Source: Rehmannia glutinosa (Eukaryota; Streptophyta; Magnoliopsida; Lamiales; Orobanchaceae). From it: DNA of 64,000 nucleotides. Positions 56,007 to 64,000 of this stretch are shown one piece after another; positions within the stretch are counted from its first letter, which is position 1, and each line of letters starts with the position of its first letter. The notes under the pieces were generated by a model. That model was not told the origin of the DNA. It was given only the letters and a program-made list of their open reading frames with translations, and made no database searches. The position numbers and the translations under genes are program-made. Location: the NCBI GenBank assembly GCA_016081115.2, contig JABTTQ020002834.1, positions 213,891-277,890 on the forward strand, in the 5' to 3' direction.

Positions 56007-57412
56007 TGTTAGGAAAATTTATGTATAGATTTTGATGATACCATGTAAAACTTAGATTAGGAAGTTGGAACCCCAATTCAAATGTAATTCAACTTGTAAT
56101 AAATAGGGTTCTATGAGCTGAGTCAAAATTAGCCAAGTTGAAGATTACAAGACTCGACTAAAGATTGAAGAAGAATACCCAGTTGTATGGAAGCTGAGTG
56201 AAGTGAAGTGAAGGATCAGTCAAGTGACAGAAAAGCTGTCTCAGTCAACTGACTGAGAGCAAAGTCATTCCAAAATGATTGTAATCGATTGTCAAAGGTG
56301 TATGCAGCGAACAGGACTCAAGAAAGCAGAAAGAGATCCATTGTCAATACAAGTCAAGGTTTTGCTGGAAATAGGCATGTTTCAGACAACCATCCATAAA
56401 GATGTTTTGCTGAAAGAGTGCAAAAAGCAAGGAACCAATGGGATGTACCTGAAATTCTGCCGAGGCTAAGGAAAGACTGCAGAGCATTAAATTCAGGATA
56501 CGGTCTCCATCAATTATGTAAGACAAGACAAGCCAACAACCTACGAAGTGTAGTTTGAAAAATGTGTGTATCTCTTCCACGGACATATTTTCAAACGTTC
56601 ACTATAAAAGGTCAAGAGTAATTTGAGAGAAGGTCACCCAATCTACAGACTATCAAGCATACAAGAATTCAAGCAATAACCTGCAAAATATCTCTCAAGC
56701 TTTCAAAGAAAATCCTCAAGCCTAAACTCGAAGAAAATCAATCCAACACACTCAGTGAAGGAAAGACAACATCATTAGTTGAAGAGGAAAACTTGTTATC
56801 AAGAACAATGGGTCTACTCTCCAAGGCTAAAGGAGGGTAGTAAGGTTCCATATCGAACTAGTGCTTTGGATCTATTGCGTAGGCTAAGTGATCAAGTCCA
56901 AAGGTTTTAAGAAAGTCAAGAGAGAGCAGGCGATCGTCTTGTCAAGAAACCGAGTCCCGTGAGCGGCGTCGTCTTGTCAAGAAAGCCGACTCGGATGATA
57001 ACTACTTTGTAACCAAGTTAAGTTACTTAGTGGATTCATCCAGGGGTTGGAGAAGAGCGTATTAGAGGAATTAACCCATCATCGAACCACTATAATTGCT
57101 TGTGTCTATTAACTTTCGGACTTACTTTGTTGCAATATATTCATATCTGTTGATAGTTAAATTGCTTAAGTCTCTGCTAATTACATTGCTAAAAAAAGTG
57201 TTGAAAAACATATTCAAAAATCTAAGGGTGAAAGTCTTCATTGTTAAAAACCAAGTCAATCGCTATTTAAAATGTTAGTAAAAAACTTGACCAAGTTATA
57301 CTATCAATGCTCGATCTAGTCTCACGAGTGGGTAACTTTTGTAAGCCAACCTAGTCTGTCCCTCAAGGACTTAGCTGACTTGAGTCAACTCTAAAATTGT
57401 TAAAAGGACTAA
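56007..57412 (+). repeat. 5' LTR of element D
   Basis: It begins TGTTAGGAAAATTTATG. It aligns with the inverted LTR of element C along its whole length, and its last 60 bases (57,350-57,412) match the C segment split by the hAT-like element NA1. It therefore records the uninterrupted LTR. The open frame 56,275-56,469 is LTR sequence. Confidence 0.8.
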
Positions 57413-57427
57413 CTTAGCTGTTTTCAG

Positions 57428-60400
57428 CCGTAGAAGACCCTGCACCTGCCCCTGCAGCCGTGGAAGACCCTGCACCTGCCCCCGCAGCCAAGACAGAGAA
57501 GGAATCCCTTGCACAATCTCCTGTCATGAAAAAGAAGCGCTCGAGTTGTCAGCGTGGAAGCCTACGACAAATAAGTCAAGACGGAGAACCAACTTTCACG
57601 GTGAAGAACCCGAGGAAGTGTAACCCAAAGTTTTGTTGGTCAAAACCAAAAAGACGTGAGACTTGTGAGGAAGTCTGCTCAAGCTAAGCCACCGAGTCCG
57701 GGTGCGTCATTTAGAAGGAGGTCTTTGGTGAAGAGAAGCAAAGTTCAAAAGAGAAGGGTGGTTTGGAAACCACAATGGAAGAAGAAGCTTCTTTGTTGGC
57801 GAATAACGGAGGTTGGAAGAGATTGTAGATACACAACAGAGTTTGGAGGAGACAATCAAGAAAAGCAGTCAATACGGTGACCAAGGAGATGAGTTAGCTA
57901 CACCTTTAGACAAAATGCTAGAACACTTGAGGAGGATAAGGCTCCCCTTGAGCCCATGTAGGAGGATGACGATGACTTAGTGATGTTGTCTCCTCGTATA
58001 CCCCGACATTCAAGAGAGGCTAAAAGATTTGGAGAGCTTGGAAGTCGAGTTATGCCAAAGCTTCCATTCCAAAGTCCTAATTTATTGAAGAAGAAGAAGA
58101 GCTTAAGCTTTCTAGGGAACATTGCTATTAGTTCCGCACTCAATCCAAACTTTTGCACGATAATTCTATATGAGAAAAGGGATAAGAAGAATGGTGCGGA
58201 GAAAGCTAAGGCCAAGGATATTGAGGAATCTCACAAGCTTCACACCTATTTCTTTGCTGCACGCCCGAAAACGCCAGAGCCAGCCTTCCAGCAGCGATAG
58301 TGATGTAGAAGAACCGAACCCTACCGATGAGGTGGAGAGAGCTGAGCTAAGGCAAGTACTTAACGAATCAAAAGAGCGCACGAGAAGAAGAGAGATGGTG
58401 AGGGTGATTGATGCTACTACCTCACCAGTGCACTCAGGATTTATTGACGATACAAGAGACTAGCGATGAAGCTAAGGATGGAGAAGGAGAGGGCACCTTA
58501 GCCAAGCCTATTCCTAAAGAAGGTGTTGAGACACCTGCCCTATCGATCGATCAATCACATGGAAAAGAAGTCAATTCTCGGGTTTCTAGTGACCCCATCA
58601 AGCTGAGACTCACCAGTGCGCAGCTGAGGGAAAATGAAACCACCACAGCCGGGCAGGTCGAGGAGGCTGGGAGACAATACTCAAACGAAGTTTGGAAGCG
58701 AATGTGAGAATATCAATGTACAACAGAGGGGTTGACGATGCTCAAACGGTTCCGACTGTCTCAACTGAAATCCCAGTTGCGTTGCCAGCCGATGAAGCTG
58801 TTGATGCAACCAAGGAAAAGGATGGAATGGAAGCCACGTGAGTTGAGACTCTTGGCTCTGAAAGTGCAATCCGAGAGGTTAAGACCTCAAAGGATGCCAC
58901 AGAAGACCCAAAAGCAGCTCAGTCTGCTGAAGGGATTGCAGAAGACCTGCTTCGGTTAAGACTACAAAAGGGAATGTAGAAGGCCCATCGGTGGTTAAGA
59001 CTGGCGAGTACTGCGATCAAGGCCCAGTGGAGGTTGAGACTTCCATGGGTAAGCAAGGTAAAGAGGATGTACCTCCCCCTCAAAGAGTCTGCTGAGAACG
59101 AGGAAACCAGTGTATTACATGAGTCGCAGGAACACGTCTTAGTGGACTTATTGGATACAAATGATGAAGTTGAGTCCGTCCCTAAAGACAAAGCTGAAGA
59201 GGATCCATTTACTGAGGAGGCATTGGCACAAATCAAGAAGGCTAGTGAGAAAGCTTTCACAAAATTCACATTGGTTGATGGCCCACCACCTATGGTGCAA
59301 TCACCATCCCATGACGCTAATAAACCAGCTGAGGAATAAACTACTCAACAAGAAGAAACAATTGATGCCAACGATGCTGTTAAGACAACCGAGGGTCAGT
59401 CAGCTCCACAAGCTAACACAGCTACAGAAGATGCTGATGACGCTGAGACAGCTGAGGCACACAGAGGTGAAGAACATTTAAAGAGAAAGGGTAATCCCAT
59501 ATTCCCTGAAGATCTTTTCACGGAATACTTCCCATTTGTGGAGGAAGTACCTTTGGAGGAAGAGCCAGCTGCTGAGAATGCAAAATACACTGTCCAAGTC
59601 CCTGCTGAAGAGAATGGAACCCTAGATGATCATACAATTGTACCGTTTGCTTTTGACTTTGATGCTGTATGGCCCGAGGACTAGTTCACTGATGCAAACT
59701 TGAAAGTAAAAGCTTTCAAGGCCATTTGCACTAAAATTGAAAACATGGAAAGAGGTTTTGCAGCACTTAACTAGTGGTTGGACAACAGGGATGCAACGAT
59801 CACGGGAGATATCCGAGGGACTGTGTTGAGGATCAGGGAATGGACAAACATGATAAAAGCACCTGTGCGTGAGCAAGTTACATATTTCAAGTCTCCATTT
59901 GCCAAAATGGTAATTTGGAGCAGAGAACGACAAATTTCAGCATACGTATGGATCACATCTTTACGATTGACCATTTGCATAAAACAGATATGGAGTTGTC
60001 AAGGCACATCATAATTTAACCTTTATAAAAATAGAGGCCACCATGCGTATAAAATAATGGTGCTGCTGCATAAATGAAGCCGATGGAAGTCGAGATGAAG
60101 GCTCACGATCGTAGTTTAGAACATCATACTCGCAAGTCATGACAAGATGGACATGACAAACAAGAAACTGGATCTTATCCCGGGAGTATACTCTCAATCG
60201 ACTCTCCCTCTTGTGGTGATGATGCCAAAAAGGGAAGATGATAGCAAGGGAAGCTAGTAGTAAGGGGAAGAAAGCGAGATGAAGAAACTTCCCTTGAAGA
60301 TTATGTTTGTCCAAACCCCGAACTTGGCCCGATCCACCGTCTCTCCCGAGTCACCTGCCACGATCTTTCAAGAAGGAGAAAGCACAGTGGCTTTCAAGAA

Positions 60401-61060
60401 ATCTCATGAAGCCATTGAGGCCGATTTTGAGAAGGTAAGTGAAAGGACATGACAAGATCGAAAGCTTAAAGATAAGTTCGATGACCCCCTGATTTGGATT
60501 CATCAAGGACTCCTGTATGTAAAGCTCCCGGGAGTTAGTTGTCCCTCATCGAGCGAGATCCTAGAAGAATTCCAAAAACTTACTTTGAAAGATTTTTCAA
60601 AGGAATGACTCTCACCGTAGACGTGGGACTTGTACCGGGAAAAAGGTTTAGAGCTATGTCAGCCTACACAGCAGGACTTCAAGTAGTAGACTTCAATGGG
60701 CACAACGTGCGACACTCCCGCAGGAGGAGCGGTCTCCGAAGGGAAAAGGGAAAGCTTGGTGATGGTGGAAGAGATGAGGTACTCCACCACAACCAAGGCC
60801 TAAAGATGTTCTCTATGTAGATCCCCGAAAAGAAAGGGCTGATCTACCTGGTCGGGGGATGAGCTATATAATGAAGAGAAGTGGTCGGGGAAGAATGAGG
60901 AAGCTAGAAGAAGGTAGGAAGAAGAAAATGCTAGGCTAGATCGAGAATGGAAAGAAGACAACAAAGGGAGGACCTTGCTGCGAAAAGAGCCTACTAAAGA
61001 AGAAAAGAGAAGAGGAAGATAGAAAGAGAAGAAGAGTCAAGAAGAAGAAAACAAATGAGT
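57428..61060 (+). pseudogene. Element D env-like ORF region, fragmented
   Basis: It opens with a 30-bp tandem duplication encoding AVEDPAPAPA twice (57,428-57,487). It continues with a Lys/Arg-rich basic region (57,510-57,800), SPRIPRHSREAKRFGE (58,000), a Glu-rich stretch (58,300-59,100), VDGPPPMVQSPS (59,275), FDAVWPED and the coiled coil FKAICTKIENMERGFAALN (59,660-59,770), and a Glu/Arg/Lys-rich end near 61,050. Element C has the same blocks. Many stops and frameshifts prevent a continuous protein. Its role in an env-like function is inference; the basic start and coiled coils would equally suit a nucleic-acid-binding accessory protein. Confidence 0.5.
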
Positions 61061-61289
61061 AAGGCGTTGAAGACCGCCTGAACCCTTTCATGTTGTATTT
61101 TACTTAATTGTAAATACACACACTTCTACGCTCATATATGCTCCGAGATAAGTGATGTTCTAATACCTTGTATATATTTATACATTGTAAAAGCGTTGTA
61201 AAGTGCAAAGAATAATATGTTCAATAAAAATGACATATTACACGTACATTCTTTATTTTCTCGACTATTTATTTAGGTTTTGGAATCAT

Positions 61290-61304
61290 CAAAAAGGGGA
61301 AAAT
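61290..61304 (+). promoter_or_regulatory. Polypurine tract of element D
   Basis: AAAAAGGGGAAAAT stands directly before the TGTTGGG start of the 3' LTR. It is nearly identical to the tract of element C. Confidence 0.8.
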
Positions 61305-61900
61305 TGTTGGGAAAATTTATGTATCGATTTTTATGGTACTATGTAAAACTTAGATTAGGAAGTTGGCACCCCAATTCAAATGTAATTAAACTTGTAATAG
61401 ATAGGGTTCTATGAGCGAGTCAAAAGCATCCAAGTTGATGATTACAAGCACTAGACTAAAGATTGAAGAATAAGACCCAATAAATGGTAGCCGAGTGAAA
61501 TGAAGTGAAGGATCAATCAAGTGACAAGAAAGTTGTCTAACAATTGAATTTGTTGACAGCAAAGTCATGCTAAAATGATTGGAATCGATCGTGCCAAAGA
61601 CGTATGCAACAAAAAAAAAAAAGGACTCAAGAAAAAAAAAATCCGTTGTCAAGACAAGTCAAGGTTTCGACCGAAATAGGCATGTGTCGATCCAAAGAAT
61701 AAAGATGTTTTACTAAAGAGTGCAAAAAGCAAGGAACTAAATGGAATGTGCACCAAAAGTGCGTAGAGGCAAGGAAAGGATGACGGCATTAAATTAAAGG
61801 TACGATCTCCATCAATGTTGCAGGACAAGACAAACCAACAATCTCGAAGTGTAGTTTGAAAAATGTGTGTATCACTTCAACATAAATATTTTCAAACGTG
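61305..61900 (+). repeat. 3' LTR of element D, truncated
   Basis: It begins TGTTGGGAAAATTTATG and follows the 5' LTR for about 600 of 1,400 bases, with more indels than expected for a young pair. The match stops after TTTTCAAACGT near 61,900. Confidence 0.75.
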
Positions 61901-62167
61901 CTTTAGAGAAAAGGTTGTATATAAGCATGAATAATCTTGAAGAAATGATACACGTTGATTTAATCCCATTTGAAAGTTTTGTACTTATATCAATTTATCT
62001 TTACATTAGTTTACTCTATACTATCATCATTAGTTTACATAATAGCAAACAAGGAATTGTTTCACAACACGTTATCAACACGAAAGTTCTTCGCCGAGAA
62101 AATGTTTGTATATTTCAATCTTGAATTTATTTGTATTTAATTAATTTTTATTTTTTTTGCGAGAAAA

Positions 62168-63130
62168 ATGACCGATATTGAAAACCAAAAATTCCGGATT
62201 CTCGATATCACTGGCGTTAATTATTTATCATGGTGCCTAGATGTTAAATTGCACCTTCAGTGGTCAAGATTTGACTAAAACACTAAAGTTCCTATGAAGA
62301 TCGAAGAGGTCAATATAAAAGATGAGGCGAATCACGATCATATTTATACACCATTATCTATCGATGATTTGAAAAATGAATATATACAAATTGAAAAGCC
62401 TTTTGAGCTCCGCAAAAGATCAAAGATAGATTTGATCACACCGGAATCTGTGATATACTCGCACAAGCACAATATGATTGGCAACAACAATCGAAGTTGC
62501 GGGACTTTGTAATTATACTCACCATAATTCGACATTATCTAAAATTGAGTCTCAATTGGCACAAAAATTGTTGTGCTCCAACAACAATATAAACAACGAC
62601 AATGTAAGATATATTCAATTAGTCTCGGTTCTTCTCACGACAGAGAAAACTAATGAATTGTCATTTGAAAAATCACGATTTGCGACTTTCTTCGTCTAAT
62701 GCGATACCAAGACATACTAACTTCGGTAGAGGAGGGGTCCATTTATAGGCGTGAGTATAAACCGGGCGTAGGGGCCAAGGGCGGTCGCCGGTGGTGGTCC
62801 ACATCAAAATACCGGATATGACCGTAGTGGTCATAATTATTATAATCGAGATAATTATCATCATTCCCTAAAATGATTATATATAGCAGGCATTCAAATT
62901 AGTCAAATCATGATAAAGTATAAATGTATATGGAAAGAAGATGATGATCTTTGTAACAAATGTGGTATGACATAACATTGGGCCGAAACTTGTCGAATCG
63001 CACAACACTTGGTAAATTTATACTAGGAATCAAAGAAAAATAAAGGCAAGAGCTTTCAAACACATGCCACCGAGGCAATAGAGCCATTTAATACTACGGA
63101 GGCCAACATATCCGAAATTATACATAATCA
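62168..63130 (+). pseudogene. Element E gag with zinc knuckle
   Basis: The ATG at 62,168 opens MTDIENQKFRILDITGVNYL followed by SWCLDVKLHL, the classic start of this copia gag (LDIxGxNYLSW). A stop follows at about 62,274. Later frames carry the Gly-rich linker (62,770-62,800) and the knuckle CNKCGMT-stop-HWAETC with RIAQHLVNLY (62,950-63,025), matching CX2CX4HX4C once the stop is counted as one residue. Multiple stops and frame changes inactivate it. Confidence 0.7.
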
Positions 63131-63199
63131 AAATCACATTCAGAATCGAAAATCACTCGATATATCGATTTTCTTAAGTATATTGTGGCACAAAATCCG

Positions 63200-63880
63200 A
63201 ATGGAGAAAACAAATCGCATTCAATGTTTCTATGTTATTTCTCCAAAAGGGTATATTCCTTAAGATTGAGTTATATGATTGTACCCATGTTTGTACTTTT
63301 TGGATGACACATTTCCGATTTTAAAATTTTAATATGAAATAATAAAACATTTGTGTTTAATTTTTGGATCACAAAATATCAATAAATTTTTACTAAATCA
63401 TTCACAATTTTACACTCAAATGTTTTATCCTCCAAACGGCTAGTTAACGGTCAATAACAGTTAGATAACGACTAGTAATAGTAACTTTTATTCTATAAAT
63501 ATACCAACATTTCATTCAACAAGTTCACACATATTTTCTCATCTTCTAAAACTTCATATATCTTTCTCATTCCAAAAACGGTTTACTTAATCATGATATC
63601 TCATTATATTGGTCTTCTTGTACACTTTATCCCGTTTTGTTGTTGGAGAATATCCTCCGTGAGCACTTTTTGGCTTATGGTTCATCTTCTTATCTTCATG
63701 GTTTTTTTCTTTGTTAGCATGGGCAAACTATTTTTAACTTGTAATAGTTAGATGATTTATGCTTATGTTGTCGAATAAAATCTTTATATTTAAAATTTGT
63801 TGTACATTGATGTAATTATATTTCAAAAAGATGAGTTTTTGATAATCATAATATTAATTTAAATAATAATTTTATCAGTA
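63200..63880. other. Non-coding insertion in element E, possibly a Harbinger-like fragment
   Basis: In element E this stretch separates gag from protease where related elements need little spacer. It contains AACGGCTAGTTAACGGTC (63,436), a TATA-like CTATAAATATACC (63,494) and a C/T-rich leader, features often seen upstream of PIF/Harbinger transposase genes in plants. I found no terminal inverted repeats, so this is a weak assignment. Confidence 0.3.
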
Positions 63881-63899
63881 CACATGGGAAACACACGAG

Positions 63900-64000
63900 A
63901 AAAGAGATTATTGTCTACTTGATAGTGCAACAACACACTCAATATTAACAAATAAAGCATATTTCAGTGAAAAGCAATACGTAACTGAACTGAATAATAC
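63900..64000 (+). pseudogene. Element E protease start, cut by the window edge
   Basis: The last 80 bases read CLLDSATTHSILTNKAYFS and then a few more residues. This is the aspartic protease start of one copia lineage, in which the usual DSG is DSA followed by TTH. The rest of the domain lies outside the window. Confidence 0.65.

Larger units (their letters stand above)
56007..61900 (+). mobile_element. Copia-related element D with env-like ORF but no pol
   Basis: The 5' LTR is 56,007-57,412 and a partial 3' LTR 61,305-61,900, both in plus orientation and both related to the LTR of element C. The polypurine tract precedes the 3' LTR. Between them lies only the env-like ORF region, about 3.9 kb; gag, protease, integrase, reverse transcriptase and a recognisable primer site are all absent. 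It is thus a deletion derivative or a non-autonomous relative of C. It inserted into copia relic H, in the RNase H motif SDS. The 3' LTR is cut short where element E sequence begins, so no target duplication can be read. Confidence 0.75.
61901..64000 (+). mobile_element. Copia element E, 5' part, continuing beyond the window
   Basis: After a leader with CACAACACGTTATCAACACG (62,062-62,081), a phrase found before gag in some plant copia elements, a gag relic starts at 62,168 and a protease relic closes the window. Order and strand fit a plus-strand copia element of another lineage than B, C and D. Its 5' LTR is absent or reduced to 61,901-62,060. The remaining pol should lie to the right of the window. 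Confidence 0.65.

Overview
The window looks like intergenic DNA from a flowering plant, most likely a eudicot. It is almost entirely transposable elements, many inserted into one another. I see no intact host gene, no tRNA or rRNA gene and no CRISPR array. The case for a plant rests on an endogenous caulimovirid, Ty3 (Tekay/Del-like and Athila-like) and Ty1/copia (Sirevirus-like) retrotransposons, CACTA, hAT-like and Helitron DNA transposons, a FAR1-related gene relic, and fragments of two plant genes (GRV2 and PRD3/PAIR1). The genus cannot be fixed from this sequence.

Layout, left to right. 985-4720: a decayed endogenous pararetrovirus, with an initiator-Met primer site followed by coat-protein-like, movement-protein and protease-like relics; reverse transcriptase is missing. 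6.4-9.6 kb: microsatellites, a 293-bp hAT-like element inside one copy of a local duplication, and a FAR1-related relic between inverted arrays of a TGCTTA motif. 9,659-19,649: a minus-strand Tekay-like Ty3 element with a large internal deletion. Its 3' LTR is split by a 4,286-bp CACTA element (11,266-15,551) that carries intron-containing exons of GRV2 and one exon of PRD3/PAIR1. 19,651-27,411: Helitron DNA with two 5' ends, one clear 3' end and a 1.6-kb foldback element.

28,078-54,505: a minus-strand copia element (C) with an env-like ORF. Its 3' LTR is split by a hAT-like element (28,137-43,036), which is split by an Athila-like element (28,183-42,322), whose left LTR is split by a nearly complete Sirevirus-like copia element (B, 29,512-38,122). 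Each insertion is marked by a target-site duplication. Element C also holds a second hAT-like element (46,243-47,039) and a threefold tandem repeat of about 1.4 kb. 54.5-56.0 kb: a plus-strand copia pol relic. 56,007-61,900: a plus-strand relative of C (element D), inverted relative to it. 61.9-64.0 kb: the start of another copia element (E), which runs off the window.

The genes do not form a working host pathway. The most interesting object is the CACTA element that has captured parts of two unrelated host genes, an endosomal DnaJ protein and a meiotic double-strand-break factor. Next are the datable stack of nested insertions, the tandem amplification of the pol/env-like junction, and GC-rich palindromic repeats in two unrelated retrotransposons. 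Coordinates of terminal repeats and target-site duplications were read base by base; edges of decayed regions are approximate.
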